Positions 34,716-44,806 of a stretch of 64,000 nt of DNA are shown piece after piece. The stretch is from Hydrogenophaga sp. Its GTDB lineage: Bacteria; Pseudomonadota; Gammaproteobacteria; Burkholderiales; Burkholderiaceae_C. Below the pieces are notes generated by a model, which had not been told where the DNA came from, ran no database searches, and was given only the letters and a program-made list of their open reading frames with translations. A program made the position numbers and the translations under genes. Each line of letters begins with the position of its first letter. Position 1 is the first letter of the stretch. Location: NCBI RefSeq assembly GCF_011772445.1, contig NZ_WVZN01000003.1, positions 124,001-188,000 on the forward strand. The letters run 5' to 3'.

Positions 34716-34756
34716 GGCCCACACACCGTGCATCGCCATCCGTGGGGGGCCCTGAC

Positions 34757-36352
34757 ATGGCCCACGCCAGCGCCCCCACGCTCAAGCGGGTCGAGCCGCG
34801 CATCGAGCGGCCCGCCCCCGCGGAAGACCACCCGGGCACCGTCGTCCCGCTCTACAACGAGCACGACCTCGCCAACAGCCTGGCCCCCTGGGCCAATCTC
34901 GCGCAGCGCGAACAGCAGGCCAGGGCCTGGCTGGTGCTCACCGATCTGTGCGTGCTCGCCGTCTGCTTCGTCGCCGGGCGCCTGCCCGCCTGGCTGCGCG
35001 ACGAGGTGAGTTTCTCGCAGGCCATGAACGTCTGGTGGGCCGCCAACGGCCACCTGCGCCTCACGCTGTTCGCCGCCATTGCCGTCGCGATGGTGAGCTG
35101 GATGTGGGCCGTGCAGAGCCACTACAGCACGCACCGCCGCAAGCCCTGGTGGGACGAGACCCGCCAGCTGATCCAGGTGGTCGCGCTCGCGGCGCTGCTC
35201 GACGCCATGGTCATCTACCTCGCCAAATGGCCGCTCTCTCGCCTGTGGACCGGCGCCACCTGGGCCCTCGTGCTCGTCTGCCTGCCGCTGGCCCGCCTGG
35301 CCGTGCGCACGCTGCTGCTGCGCGCCGGCCTGCTCACCCAGCCCTACGTGCTCATTGGCCACCCGGACGACGTCGAGAAGGCCGCCGCCGCGCTCGCCAG
35401 CGACCCCCTGCTCGGCTACAAGCCCGTGGCCGTGGTCTGCCCCGACCCCGGCGCGCGGCTGGTGCAGCTCGGTGGCGGGCACATGGTCGCGCCCACGGCG
35501 CTCACACCGGGCGTGCGCGAATTCCTCGCCCGGCCCGGCCCGCACCAGCTGGTGGGCGTGCTCGGCATCCGCGACAACAACTGGCTGCGCGAACTGGCCG
35601 AGGAGCTCATGCTCACGCGCGACGACCTCGTCATGGTGCCCGCGCTCGGCGGCCTGCCCATCTACGGCATGGAGGTTTCGCACTTCTTCAGCCACGACGT
35701 GCTGCTGCTGCGCGCCCGCAACAACCTCAACCGCCGCGGCCCGCAGGTGCTCAAGCGCGCGCTCGACGTGGTGGGCGCGGCCACGCTGCTGGTGCTGCTG
35801 TCGCCGCTGCTGGCCTGGGTCGCGTGGCGCATCAAGCGCGACGACGCCGGCCCGGTGTTCTTCGTGCAGAAGCGCGTGGGCGTGGACGGGCAACTGTTCG
35901 ACTTCATCAAGTTCCGCAGCATGGTGATGGACGCGGACGCCGCGCTGGAGCGCTGGAAGACCGAGAACGAGAAGCTCTACGTGCAGTACCTGGCCAGCAA
36001 CTTCAAGCTCGCCAACGACCCGCGCATCACCCGCATCGGCCGCCTCATCCGCCGCACCAGCATCGACGAGCTGCCCCAGCTCTTCAACGTGCTGCGCGGC
36101 GACATGAGCCTGGTCGGCCCGCGCCCGCTGCTGCCGCGCGAGCTGGACGACTACGGCAAGAGCATCGCCGCCTACGGCAAGGCCCGCCCCGGCATCACCG
36201 GGCTGTGGCAGATCAGCGGCCGCAGCACCAGCACTTTTCAACACCGCATCAACATGGACCTCTGGTACGTGCGCAACTGGTCGCTCTGGTACGACCTCGT
36301 GATCATGCTGCGCACCGTCCGGGTGGTCCTCAAACAGGAGGGAGCCTGCTGA
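34757..36352 (+). CDS. Undecaprenyl-phosphate sugar-1-phosphate transferase (WbaP/WcaJ type)
   Basis: 531 residues. Begins repeat-unit assembly by moving a hexose-1-phosphate from UDP- or GDP-sugar to undecaprenyl phosphate. N-terminal half: about four to five membrane helices then a cytosolic CoA-binding-like domain ([17 protein letters not shown]). C-terminal half: the catalytic sugar-transferase domain after a reentrant helix ([20 protein letters not shown]), with [40 protein letters not shown] and [11 protein letters not shown], ending [13 protein letters not shown]. Galactose or glucose specificity cannot be read. Start ATG 34757 follows the leader; first gene of the operon, overlapping fcl by 1 nt (TGATG). 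Confidence 0.93.
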   Translation: MAHASAPTLKRVEPRIERPAPAEDHPGTVVPLYNEHDLANSLAPWANLAQREQQARAWLVLTDLCVLAVCFVAGRLPAWLRDEVSFSQAMNVWWAANGHLRLTLFAAIAVAMVSWMWAVQSHYSTHRRKPWWDETRQLIQVVALAALLDAMVIYLAKWPLSRLWTGATWALVLVCLPLARLAVRTLLLRAGLLTQPYVLIGHPDDVEKAAAALASDPLLGYKPVAVVCPDPGARLVQLGGGHMVAPTALTPGVREFLARPGPHQLVGVLGIRDNNWLRELAEELMLTRDDLVMVPALGGLPIYGMEVSHFFSHDVLLLRARNNLNRRGPQVLKRALDVVGAATLLVLLSPLLAWVAWRIKRDDAGPVFFVQKRVGVDGQLFDFIKFRSMVMDADAALERWKTENEKLYVQYLASNFKLANDPRITRIGRLIRRTSIDELPQLFNVLRGDMSLVGPRPLLPRELDDYGKSIAAYGKARPGITGLWQISGRSTSTFQHRINMDLWYVRNWSLWYDLVIMLRTVRVVLKQEGAC

Positions 36353-37353
36353 TGAACACCCCGGAAACCATCTACGTCGCCGGCCACAAGGGCATGGTCG
36401 GCTCGGCCATCGAGCGCCAACTGCTTGCGGCCGGCCATCCCGCCAGCCGCATCCTCACGCGCACGCACGCGGAGCTCAACCTGGTCGACCAGGCCGCGGT
36501 TCGCGCCTTCTTCGCGCGCCACAAGCCGCAGCAGGTGTACCTCGCGGCGGCCAAGGTCGGCGGCATCCACGCCAACAACACCTTTCCCGCGGACTTCATC
36601 TACCACAACCTCATGATCGCGGCGAACGTGATCGAGGCGGCCTTCTGCAACGGCGTGCAGAAGTTGCTGTTCCTCGGCTCCAGCTGCATCTACCCGCGCC
36701 TGGCCGAGCAGCCCATGAGCGAGCGCGCCCTGCTCACCGGGCCGCTGGAGCCCACCAACGAGCCCTACGCGGTGGCCAAGATCGCCGGCATCAAGCTGTG
36801 CGAAAGCTACAACCGCCAGTTCGGGGCCAGCCACGGCGTGGACTACCGCTGCGTCATGCCCACCAACCTCTATGGCCCGGGCGACAACTACCACCCCGAG
36901 AACAGCCATGTCATTCCCGCGCTGATCCGCCGCTTCCACGAAGCGAAGGAGAACGACGCGCCCGAGGTCGCCATCTGGGGCAGCGGCAAGCCGCTGCGCG
37001 AGTTCCTGTACGTGGACGACATGGCCGCGGCCTGCGTGCACGTGATGAACCTGCCCAAGGCGCGCTACGAGCAGCACACGCAAGCGATGCTCAGCCACAT
37101 CAACGTGGGCTCGGGCTCGGAAATGACCATCGCCGAGCTCGCGCACAGCATCGCCCGCGTCATCGGCTACGCCGGACGCATCGGCTTCGATGCCAGCAAG
37201 CCCGACGGCGCGCCCCGCAAGCTGATGGACAGCAGCCGCCTGCACAGCCTGGGCTGGCAGGCCAGGGTCGACCTGCCACGCGGGCTGGCCCTGACCTACC
37301 AGGACTTCCTCAAGCACACCGCCCAACACCCCACAGCCCTCGCCGCGCTATGA
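36352..37353 (+). CDS. fcl: GDP-L-fucose synthase
   Basis: 333 residues, SDR family. Epimerises and reduces GDP-4-keto-6-deoxy-mannose to GDP-L-fucose with NADPH. Motifs: N-terminal [16 protein letters not shown] (nucleotide loop), LGSSCIYP (Ser), [10 protein letters not shown] (Tyr-x3-Lys), [16 protein letters not shown] and the C-terminal [10 protein letters not shown]. Couples by overlap to both neighbours and forms a pair with gmd, so the polymer very probably contains fucose. Confidence 0.95.
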   Translation: MNTPETIYVAGHKGMVGSAIERQLLAAGHPASRILTRTHAELNLVDQAAVRAFFARHKPQQVYLAAAKVGGIHANNTFPADFIYHNLMIAANVIEAAFCNGVQKLLFLGSSCIYPRLAEQPMSERALLTGPLEPTNEPYAVAKIAGIKLCESYNRQFGASHGVDYRCVMPTNLYGPGDNYHPENSHVIPALIRRFHEAKENDAPEVAIWGSGKPLREFLYVDDMAAACVHVMNLPKARYEQHTQAMLSHINVGSGSEMTIAELAHSIARVIGYAGRIGFDASKPDGAPRKLMDSSRLHSLGWQARVDLPRGLALTYQDFLKHTAQHPTALAAL

Positions 37354-38498
37354 CCACCAACCCCACCCCCAACGCCCGACCCAAGGTCGCCCTCATCACC
37401 GGCGTCACCGGGCAGGACGGCTCCTACCTCGCCGAACTGCTGCTGGACAAGGGCTACATCGTGCACGGCATCAAGCGCCGCAGCAGCCAGTTCAACACCC
37501 AGCGCGTGGACCACATCTACCAGGACCCGCACATCGAGAACGCACGCTTCAGGCTGCACTACGGCGACCTCAGCGACACCAGCAACCTGATCCGCATCGT
37601 GCAGGAGACCCAGCCCGACGAGATCTACAACCTGGGCGCGCAGAGCCACGTGGCGGTGAGCTTCGAGAGCCCCGAGTACACCGCCGACGTGGACGGCATG
37701 GGCACGCTGCGACTGCTCGAGGCCATCCGCATCCTGGGCCTGGAGAAGAAGACGCGCTTCTACCAGGCCAGCACCTCCGAGCTCTATGGCCTGGTGCAGG
37801 AGATCCCGCAGAAGGAGAGCACGCCCTTCTACCCGCGCAGCCCCTACGCGGTGGCCAAGCTCTACGCCTACTGGATCGTCGTGAACTACCGCGAGGCCTA
37901 CGGCATGTACGCCTGCAACGGCATCCTGTTCAACCACGAGTCCCCGCGCCGCGGCGAGACCTTCGTCACCCGCAAGATCACGCGCGGCCTGGCCAACATC
38001 GCCCAGGGCCTGGAGGACTGCCTCTACATGGGCAACCTCGATGCCCTGCGCGATTGGGGCCACGCCAAGGACTACGTGCGCATGCAGTGGATGATGCTGC
38101 AGCAGGAACAGCCCGAGGACTTCGTCATCGCCACGGGCGTGCAGTACAGCGTGCGCCAGTTCATCGACATGAGCGCGCGCGAACTGGGCATCACCCTCCG
38201 CTTCGAGGGCAAGGGCGTGGACGAGCGCGCCGTCGTGCAGTCCGTCGAGGGCGAGCACGCGCCGGCGCTCAAGCCCGGCCAGGTGGTCGTGAAGGTGGAC
38301 CCGCGCTACTTCCGCCCCACCGAGGTGGAAACCCTGCTGGGCGACCCCGCCAAGGCCAAGGCCGCGCTGGGCTGGGTGCCGCAGATCGCCCTGCAGGAGA
38401 TGGTGACGGAGATGGTGGTCGCCGACCTGGAAGAGGCGCGGCGCCACGCGCTGCTCAAGAACCACGGCTACGCGGTCGCCGTGTCCAGCGAGCACTGA
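37350..38498 (+). CDS. gmd: GDP-mannose 4,6-dehydratase
   Basis: 382 residues. Converts GDP-mannose to GDP-4-keto-6-deoxy-mannose, the substrate of Fcl. Motifs: [52 protein letters not shown] (catalytic Ser/Thr and Glu), [10 protein letters not shown] (Tyr-x3-Lys), [17 protein letters not shown] and DWGHAKDYV. Overlaps fcl by 4 nt. Order fcl-gmd is reversed from the E. coli colanic cluster. No GDP-mannose synthesis genes are in the window, so that precursor comes from elsewhere. Confidence 0.96.
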   Translation: MTTNPTPNARPKVALITGVTGQDGSYLAELLLDKGYIVHGIKRRSSQFNTQRVDHIYQDPHIENARFRLHYGDLSDTSNLIRIVQETQPDEIYNLGAQSHVAVSFESPEYTADVDGMGTLRLLEAIRILGLEKKTRFYQASTSELYGLVQEIPQKESTPFYPRSPYAVAKLYAYWIVVNYREAYGMYACNGILFNHESPRRGETFVTRKITRGLANIAQGLEDCLYMGNLDALRDWGHAKDYVRMQWMMLQQEQPEDFVIATGVQYSVRQFIDMSARELGITLRFEGKGVDERAVVQSVEGEHAPALKPGQVVVKVDPRYFRPTEVETLLGDPAKAKAALGWVPQIALQEMVTEMVVADLEEARRHALLKNHGYAVAVSSEH

Positions 38499-38516
38499 GC
38501 ACCAAAGGCCCACGAC

Positions 38517-39848
38517 ATGTCGATCACCCTGCGCGCCGCCGCCTTGCGCCAGTCGCCACTCGCCCGCCGCATGGCCTCGGGCGCGGGCGCCTACGGCTAC
38601 GCGCAGGCGGTCAGCATCGGCACGCAACTGGTGTCCTTGCCGCTGTTCCTGCACTACTGGGACATGGCCACCTATGGCTACTGGCTGGCGCTCACCGCGC
38701 TGCCCTTCTACCTGTCGATGGCCGACGCGGGCATCTCCCACGCCGCCTGCAACCGCATGATCGGCCTGATCACGCAGGGCCAGAAGGCGCGCGCGGCCGA
38801 GGTGTTCCAGAGCGCGCTGGCCTTTTTGCTGGCGGTGTCGCTGCTGGCGCTGCTGGTCGTGGGCAGCACGCTGTGGCTGCTGCCGTCCACCACGCTGCAG
38901 GCGCCGCAGTGGAAGGCCGTGCTCATGCTGCTGTCCGTCAGCGTGGTGCTGGCGCTCTTCTGCAGCCTGGCCGAGGTGGTCTACAAGGCCACCGGCGGCT
39001 ACGCGGCCGGCACCTACCTGGTCACCACCGGCCGGCTGTGCGACTGGACGGGCGGCCTCATCGGCCTGGCGCTCACGCGCAGCTTCATCGGTGTGGCCGC
39101 GTCGATGCTGGCGGCGCGCGTGGGCTACACCCTGCTGAGCCTGTGGCTGAGCCAGCGGCGCACCGATTTCCTGCGCTGGGGCGTGCGACAGGCCAGATGG
39201 AGCGACATCCGCGACACCGCGAAGCCGGGCGCGCTGTTCTTCTCGCTCTCGCTCACCAATGCGCTGAGCCTGCAGGGCTTCACCCTGCTCGTGGCGGCCA
39301 CCCTGGGCCCGGCCGCCACCGCCGTCTTCAACACCTACCGCACCATCGCACGGGTGGTGGTGCAGGTCACCAACGCGCTGAGCAACCCGCTCTGGCCGGA
39401 ACTCACCGCGCTCAAGGGCCAGCAGGGCGATGGTCCGTTCTGGCAGCTCTACCGCCGCGCCAAGCGCCTGGGCCTGCTCATCGCCACCGCCGGCGCGCTG
39501 CTGGTCTACCTGGCCGCGCCCTGGCTGCTGGAGGTGTGGACCCATGGCCAGATTCCCTTCACCGCCACCAGCATGGCGCTGTTCCTGCTCTACGCGGCCA
39601 CGTGCTCGGCCACGCAGGTGCCGCGCGTGGTGCTCATGTCCATCAACCGCCACGCCGGCCTGGCCGCGCAAAGCCTGCTGGCCGCCGTGGTCGCGCTGGT
39701 GGTGGCCTGGCTGGTGTGGCCCCGCGCCGGCATGACGGGCGTGGTGGGCGCCATGGTGCTGGGCGAGGCGCTGGTCTGGCTCACGGCCACGCGCGCCGTG
39801 CACCGCCTGCGCATGCATCACCCGCACACCACGGGAGTCGCCGCATGA
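38517..39848 (+). CDS. Polysaccharide flippase (Wzx-like)
   Basis: 443 residues with about 12 membrane helices in the MATE/MVF-like polysaccharide-biosynthesis pattern, starting GAYGYAQAVSIGTQLVSLPL and containing YWLALTALPFYLSMADAGIS and ATLGPAATAVFNTYRTIARV. Moves the lipid-linked repeat unit across the inner membrane. Presence of a separate polymerase and Wza/Wzc proteins supports a Wzx/Wzy-dependent route. Ends 4 nt overlapping the next start. Confidence 0.88.
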   Translation: MSITLRAAALRQSPLARRMASGAGAYGYAQAVSIGTQLVSLPLFLHYWDMATYGYWLALTALPFYLSMADAGISHAACNRMIGLITQGQKARAAEVFQSALAFLLAVSLLALLVVGSTLWLLPSTTLQAPQWKAVLMLLSVSVVLALFCSLAEVVYKATGGYAAGTYLVTTGRLCDWTGGLIGLALTRSFIGVAASMLAARVGYTLLSLWLSQRRTDFLRWGVRQARWSDIRDTAKPGALFFSLSLTNALSLQGFTLLVAATLGPAATAVFNTYRTIARVVVQVTNALSNPLWPELTALKGQQGDGPFWQLYRRAKRLGLLIATAGALLVYLAAPWLLEVWTHGQIPFTATSMALFLLYAATCSATQVPRVVLMSINRHAGLAAQSLLAAVVALVVAWLVWPRAGMTGVVGAMVLGEALVWLTATRAVHRLRMHHPHTTGVAA

Positions 39849-41455
39849 TCGTCGACCTGAACCACGCCCCGCCGCCGGACGGCACGCACGACGTGCTCAT
39901 CGTCGGCGGCGGCACCGTGGCGCTGTTGCTGGCGGTGCTGCTGGAGCGCCAGGGCCGCCGCGTGCTGGTGCTCGAATCGGGTGGCGGCGGCTTCGAGCCG
40001 CCGTCGCAGGCGCTCAACGACGCCACCGTCATCGGCCGCGCCCACAACGGCATCGCCGTGGCGCGGGGGCGCGCGCTGGGCGGCACGTCCAACCTCTGGG
40101 GCGGGCAGCTCACCGGCTTCGTGCCCTCCGATTTCGAGGCCCGCGCCGGCGTGTCCGACGCGCCCTGGCCGATCCGCTACGACGAACTGCTGCCCTGGTA
40201 CGAGGCGGTGGCCAAGGAGCTGCGCCTGGCCGACGCGCTGGACGAGCACACGCCCCAGGCGCACAAGCTGTTCGGCGACGGCTACCCCGACATCCCCGGC
40301 TTCACGCTGTTCCTCACGCGCTGGCTCAAGGAGCCGGCCCTGGCCCGCTTCTTCGGCGAGCGCCTGCGCCAATCGCCGCGGCTGACCGTGCTGCTGCACG
40401 CCCACGCCACCGGCCTCGAACTGGCGCCCGATGGCGAGCGCGTGGCCGCGGTGCGCGTGGCGCGGGCCGACGGCAGCACCACCCCCGTTCGCGGCGAACG
40501 CGTCGTGCTGGCCAACGGCACCATCGAGATCGCGCGCCTGCTGCTGGCCTGCGCGGCGCAACAGCCCCAGGCGCCCTGGGCCGGCAACCCCTGGGTCGGC
40601 GCCGGTTTCCAGGACCACCTGGAGCTGCGCGGCGGCCGCGTGCACCCGCTGGACAAGCCGCGCTTCCTGCGCACCTTCCAGAACATCGTGCTGGCTGGCC
40701 ACAAGTACCAGCCCAAGCTGCGTCTGAACACCGGCGAGCTCGGCGCCGAGCCGGCGCTCAACGTCACCGGCTACTTCGCGTTCGAGTCCAGCGTCGCCGA
40801 GCACCTGCAGCACCTGAAGGTGATGGCCCGTTCATTGATGCGCGGCGGCCTGCCGCGCCAGGGCCTGGGCGACGTGCTGCGTCATGTGCGAGGCATGGGC
40901 AGCGCCTGGTTGCCCATGGTGGTGCAGTACCTGCGGCACCACCGCATCTACAACCCGGCCGACCGCGGCGTGTGGCTCGTGATGCACACCGAGCAACTCC
41001 CCCGCGACGACAGCCGCATCACGCTGGACCCCCGGCGCCAGGACCGCTTCGGCGTGCCGCTGGCCGCGCTGGACTGGCGCATCGGCGGCCAGGCCGAGGT
41101 GCGCGCCATGGCCGCCTTCGTGCGCCGGGCCGGCGACAGCCTGCGCGCCGCTGGCCTGGCGCGCGTGGAGATCGACCCGCTGCTCGACGGCGAAGACCCG
41201 CGCGTGCTGGACCAGGCCACCGACACCTACCACCAGTGCGGCGGCGCGCGCATGGGCCACCACCCGCGCGACGGCGTGGTCGACCGCGAGCTGCGCGTGT
41301 TCGGCACGAGCAACCTCTACGTGGCCGGTGCGGCGGTCTTTCGCACCTCCAGCTACGCCAACCCCACCTTCACCGCGCTGGCGCTCACGGCCCGCCTGGC
41401 CGAGCGCCTGCGCACGGAGATTCCCGCATGGACACCCGCGGCAACGACCTGCTGA
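39845..41455 (+). CDS. GMC-family FAD oxidoreductase
   Basis: 536 residues. N-terminal dinucleotide fold HDVLIVGGGTVALLLAVLLE with LVLESGGGGFE, then the GMC motif GRALGGTSNLWGGQLTGF, and the C-terminal domain with catalytic-region HQCGGARMGHHP (about 468) and SNLYVAGAAVFRTSSYANPT. Such enzymes oxidise alcohol groups, often of sugars. Embedded with 4-nt and 28-nt overlaps between the flippase and an aldo/keto reductase gene, so it probably modifies a sugar of this polymer or its precursor; whether it faces the cytosol (no signal peptide is visible) supports a precursor. Substrate unknown. Confidence 0.88.
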   Translation: MIVDLNHAPPPDGTHDVLIVGGGTVALLLAVLLERQGRRVLVLESGGGGFEPPSQALNDATVIGRAHNGIAVARGRALGGTSNLWGGQLTGFVPSDFEARAGVSDAPWPIRYDELLPWYEAVAKELRLADALDEHTPQAHKLFGDGYPDIPGFTLFLTRWLKEPALARFFGERLRQSPRLTVLLHAHATGLELAPDGERVAAVRVARADGSTTPVRGERVVLANGTIEIARLLLACAAQQPQAPWAGNPWVGAGFQDHLELRGGRVHPLDKPRFLRTFQNIVLAGHKYQPKLRLNTGELGAEPALNVTGYFAFESSVAEHLQHLKVMARSLMRGGLPRQGLGDVLRHVRGMGSAWLPMVVQYLRHHRIYNPADRGVWLVMHTEQLPRDDSRITLDPRRQDRFGVPLAALDWRIGGQAEVRAMAAFVRRAGDSLRAAGLARVEIDPLLDGEDPRVLDQATDTYHQCGGARMGHHPRDGVVDRELRVFGTSNLYVAGAAVFRTSSYANPTFTALALTARLAERLRTEIPAWTPAATTC

Positions 41456-42363
41456 CCCAGCGCCTGGGCTTCGGCTGCGGCCGCCTCAACGGGGGCGGCG
41501 ACAAGGCCGCGTCCGTGCGCCTCATCCACACCGCACTGGACCTGGGCATCCGCCACTTCGACACCGCGCCGCCGTACGGCCTGGGCGCGTCCGAATCGGT
41601 GCTGGGCGAGGCGCTCAAGGGCCGGCAGGAAGCGGTGACCGTGGCCACCAAGGCCGGGCTGGCCCGCCCCGCCTCGCCGGGCCTGAAGCAGAAGGCGCGG
41701 GCCGTGGTCAAGCCGATCGCCCGCTGGGTTCCCGGCCTGCGCCAGGCGGTGCTGCGGGGCATGGCGCGGCACGCCCCGGCCGCCAACTTCGACTTCGATT
41801 TCATTGCCCGCTCATTCGAAACCAGCCTGCAGCACCTGCAGCGGGGCCGGGTGGACTTCCTGCTGATGCACGAAGCCCAGCCGCACGCCCCGCTCGGCGC
41901 CTTGCAGTCGCTGCTCGACCGCTACGTGGCCACCGGCCAACTGGGCGCCTACGGCAGCTCCACCGGCGAGCCGGCGAGCCAGCTCGTGCGCTTCGGCTCC
42001 GTGCTGCAGTACCGCTGCCCCGCGCCGGGCGCCGACTGGACCACGGTCGATCCCGCCGACGTGCTGCACGGCGCCCTGCGCTTCGTCGCGCCCGCCATCG
42101 GCCCGGCGATGGCGCGCGACCACCAGCTGCGCGACCAACTGGCCAGTCTGCTGCCCGCCGGCACCGACCCGGCCGAGGCCACCGGCGCGCTGGCCCTGGC
42201 CTATGCCCTGGCCCGCTTCGACAGCCGCCTGCTCATCTCGACCCACCAGCACCGGCGCCTGATCACCACCGTCGAGCAGCTCCGGTGCATCACGGCCTCG
42301 GCCGCCTGGCCCGCCGCCATGTCCAGCCTTCACGCCGCCTTCAAGCGGGCGCCGGCTTCATGA
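41428..42363 (+). CDS. Aldo/keto reductase family protein
   Basis: 311 residues. The AKR tetrad is complete: Asp and Tyr in RHFDTAPPYGLGASES, Lys in VTVATKAGL and His in DFLLMHEAQP. NADPH-binding C-terminal region is shorter and divergent. Starts inside the GMC gene (28-nt overlap) and overlaps the polymerase gene by 4 nt. Oxidation by the GMC enzyme followed by reduction here could invert a hydroxyl or make a deoxy/keto sugar, but that is speculation from adjacency. Confidence 0.87.
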   Translation: MDTRGNDLLTQRLGFGCGRLNGGGDKAASVRLIHTALDLGIRHFDTAPPYGLGASESVLGEALKGRQEAVTVATKAGLARPASPGLKQKARAVVKPIARWVPGLRQAVLRGMARHAPAANFDFDFIARSFETSLQHLQRGRVDFLLMHEAQPHAPLGALQSLLDRYVATGQLGAYGSSTGEPASQLVRFGSVLQYRCPAPGADWTTVDPADVLHGALRFVAPAIGPAMARDHQLRDQLASLLPAGTDPAEATGALALAYALARFDSRLLISTHQHRRLITTVEQLRCITASAAWPAAMSSLHAAFKRAPAS

Positions 42364-43658
42364 ACGCCCTGCTGCGCTTCCTCTCCCTCTGGCTGCTCGG
42401 CCTGGCCATCTACGTGGGTGGCTGGTACATCGAAGGGCCCGCGTTCCAGGCCGTGCAGATGGGGGCGGTCGCGCTGTTCCTCGGCGCCGGTTTCCTCGCC
42501 CTGATGGCGGGCGGCACGCACCGCATCGAATTGAGCACCGCCGAAGCCATCGTGGGCGGCGCCTTCCTCTTCGCCATGCTGGTGGCCTTCGTTCGCGGCA
42601 ATCCCATGTCCACCGCGTTCGGCGCCATGTTCCTGGTGGTGCTGGCCGCGGCCGCCGTGCTGGCGCGGCAGGATGCGGCGGCCCGTATCGACACGGTGTT
42701 CCGGCGCGCCTACATCGCCCTCATCGTCTCCGTGCTGGCGACCCAGCCCGCCGAGTACCTGGCCTCGGTGGCGGGCACCGTCGAGTACAGCATCGGCCTG
42801 GTGCGCTTCGCGCCGCTGGGCATGCACCCCAACCTCAGCGGCCTGGTGTACGGCGGCGGCGCGCTGCTGTTCTTCCAGCACTGCCTGGCCACGCCGCGCG
42901 TGCACCAGAAGCTGTTCGCGCTGCTGATGTCGGCGCTGTGCCTGAGCATCGTGCTCGCCGCCTCCGCGCGCGCCAGCCTGCTGGCCCTGGGGCTGACCGG
43001 CACCATCGCGGTGGTCCTCATCGCCTGGCGCGGCTCGCGCCGGGCCCGCATGGCCCTGGTGCTGTCGGCCATCGCGCTGCTGGTGGTCGCCGCGGTGAAG
43101 GCCGGCGCCATCGCCGACTACCTCACCGTCATCCTGGACCTGGACTCGCCCACGCGCGGCACGGAGTCCGGCGCCACGGGCCGCGAAGTCATCTGGCGCG
43201 AGGGCATCCTCCTGGTGTTCTCCGACCCCCTGCTGTTCTTCACCGGCCGCGGCGTGCGCGCCGCCGGGCCCGAGGTGATCGGCTTTCCCGTGGAGAGCTC
43301 CTACATCAACCTCGCGCTCGAGCACGGCGTGGTGTTCGGCCTGCTGATCGCCCTGTGCTTCGTGGTCACCGCCTGGCGCGCGCTGAGCCGCAGCTTTGCC
43401 ACCGGGGTGATGGACCCGGCGCTCTTCCTCAGCGGCCTGATGCTGGTGTTCGTGCTGTTCCAGTCCGTCTTCAACCGGTACCTGGTCGCCGTGGGCAACC
43501 CGTTCTCGCTGCTGGTGCTGCTGCTGCTGCTGCGGCTGAACCTGGGCCTGAACCCCCAGCCGTCCCGACGCCGGCCGGCTCTCCATCCCCGGCCGGCCCG
43601 GCGCGACCTGCCCCCAACCAGCGCCGCGGTGGCCCGCCACGCGGCCCCCCAACCATGA
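42360..43658 (+). CDS. O-antigen ligase/polymerase family membrane protein (Wzy-like)
   Basis: 432 residues, about 11-12 membrane helices with a large periplasmic loop near residues 250-310 (LDLDSPTRGTESGATGREVI and WREGILLVFSDPLLFFTGRG), the hallmark of Wzy/WaaL proteins. Ends in a 40-residue Arg/Pro-rich cytosolic tail (PSRRRPALHPRPARRDL), which is unusual. Likely polymerises the repeat units in the periplasm. Overlaps both neighbours by 4 nt. Confidence 0.87.
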   Translation: MNALLRFLSLWLLGLAIYVGGWYIEGPAFQAVQMGAVALFLGAGFLALMAGGTHRIELSTAEAIVGGAFLFAMLVAFVRGNPMSTAFGAMFLVVLAAAAVLARQDAAARIDTVFRRAYIALIVSVLATQPAEYLASVAGTVEYSIGLVRFAPLGMHPNLSGLVYGGGALLFFQHCLATPRVHQKLFALLMSALCLSIVLAASARASLLALGLTGTIAVVLIAWRGSRRARMALVLSAIALLVVAAVKAGAIADYLTVILDLDSPTRGTESGATGREVIWREGILLVFSDPLLFFTGRGVRAAGPEVIGFPVESSYINLALEHGVVFGLLIALCFVVTAWRALSRSFATGVMDPALFLSGLMLVFVLFQSVFNRYLVAVGNPFSLLVLLLLLRLNLGLNPQPSRRRPALHPRPARRDLPPTSAAVARHAAPQP

Positions 43659-44806
43659 CCTACGTCTTCTGGCACTCCTACCTGATGTTCCACCAGGCCC
43701 CGTACATCCGGGCCCTGGCGGAGCTGCCCGGCAACACCGTGCACTGGTGCGTGACGGAGGACGTGCCCGCCTACTACCGCGGCCGCGGCTACCCGCTGCC
43801 CGACACCGGTCAGGTGCGCGTGCACATCGCCCCCACGCCCGAACAGCTCGCCGACCTGGCGCGGCTGCCCGGCTCGGTGCAGGTGTTCTTCGGCCTGCGC
43901 GGCTTCGCGCTGCCACTGGCCGCGTTCAAGGCGAGCCTGGGCGCGCCGGTGCACCGCTTCCTGATGACGGAGAACCGCTACGAACCCGGCGCGCGCCTGC
44001 TGCCGCGCTGGCTGCTCTACACCTGGGACGCGCTGCGCTACCGCCGCCACCTGCGCGGCGTGTTCTGCATCGGCCACTCGGGCCGTTATGGCGGCACGCG
44101 CTTCTTCTCGGCCTGCGGCTACCCCCGGGACCGCATCGTGCCTTTCCTGCACGTGGTGGACGGCGCGCCGCTGCCACCGGCCACGCCGCCGCCGGACGGG
44201 CACAAGGAGATCCTCTATGTGGGCCAGTTGATCCCGCGCAAGCGGGTCGATCTGCTGCTGCAGGCCTTCAGCCGGCTCGACGAGCCCCGCGCCCGCCTGC
44301 GCATCATCGGCAAGGGTCCGCTGGAGCAGGACCTGCAGTCGCTGGCCCGCCAGCTCGGCATCGCCGGTCGCGTGAGCTTCGTGCCGGGGATGCCGAACGC
44401 CGGCATCGCCGAAGCGATGGCCGCCGCCGACGCCCTGGTGCTGCCCAGCCGCTTCGATGGCTGGGGCGCGGTGGTCAACGAGGCCCTGATGGTGGGCACG
44501 CCGGTGATCTGCAGCAACCGCTGCGGGGCCAGCGACGTGATCGACCCCGGGCGCAACGGCTACGTGTTCGAGGCCGGCAGCGCCCCCGCGCTGCTGGAAC
44601 GCCTGCGCAGCGTCTGCCGGGACTTCCGCTGGGACCGCGCGGCCCTGGCGAACACCGAATCCATCCGCCTGGGCGGACCCGTGGCGGCGGCCCGCTTCCA
44701 GCACCACGCCCTGCGCCTGCTGGCCCGGCGCGCGACACGGCAGCCCACCGCCCCGACCCCGGTGGCACTGGAGCGCGCGATGCACCAGGGAGAACACCAG
44801 CCATGA
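43655..44806 (+). CDS. Glycosyltransferase family 4 protein
   Basis: 383 residues, GT-B fold. The donor-binding C-terminal half has LYVGQLIPRKRVDLLLQAF, RLRIIGKGPLEQDL and VLPSRFDGWGAVVNEALMVG (E-x7-E motif). N-terminal acceptor domain (TYVFWHSYLMFHQAPYIRAL) is divergent. Adds one sugar to the lipid-linked unit; which sugar is unknown. Overlaps the polymerase gene and the acyltransferase gene by 4 nt each. Confidence 0.9.
   Translation: MTYVFWHSYLMFHQAPYIRALAELPGNTVHWCVTEDVPAYYRGRGYPLPDTGQVRVHIAPTPEQLADLARLPGSVQVFFGLRGFALPLAAFKASLGAPVHRFLMTENRYEPGARLLPRWLLYTWDALRYRRHLRGVFCIGHSGRYGGTRFFSACGYPRDRIVPFLHVVDGAPLPPATPPPDGHKEILYVGQLIPRKRVDLLLQAFSRLDEPRARLRIIGKGPLEQDLQSLARQLGIAGRVSFVPGMPNAGIAEAMAAADALVLPSRFDGWGAVVNEALMVGTPVICSNRCGASDVIDPGRNGYVFEAGSAPALLERLRSVCRDFRWDRAALANTESIRLGGPVAAARFQHHALRLLARRATRQPTAPTPVALERAMHQGEHQP

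Larger units (their letters stand above)
34412..34756. promoter_or_regulatory. 345-bp divergent control region before the exopolysaccharide operon
   Basis: No gene. Contains, left to right: ribosome site of the minus-strand gene (34421-34426), a minus-strand TATAAA (34452-34447) 36 nt before that gene, an AT-rich patch to about 34466, and two hairpins listed separately toward the first exopolysaccharide gene. Promoter of the operon must lie here; no consensus -35/-10 or -24/-12 pair is convincing. One frame stays open through most of it but has no ribosome site and unusual composition (Cys/Arg-rich). Confidence 0.55.

Noticed and set aside
34499-34756. N-terminal extension of the initiating sugar transferase
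   Set aside because: The frame is open but Cys/Arg-rich, contains the two perfect hairpins and lacks a ribosome site; the ATG at 34757 gives a normal N-terminus.
34412-34756. Sigma-54 promoter before the exopolysaccharide operon
   Set aside because: TGGCTT near 34532 has no GC element 10-12 bp downstream that fits TTGCA, so no -24/-12 pair is supported.
37296-39827. 843-codon minus-strand frame across gmd and the flippase gene
   Set aside because: Shadow of two genuine genes; composition is His/Gln/Arg-rich and it has no recognisable domain.
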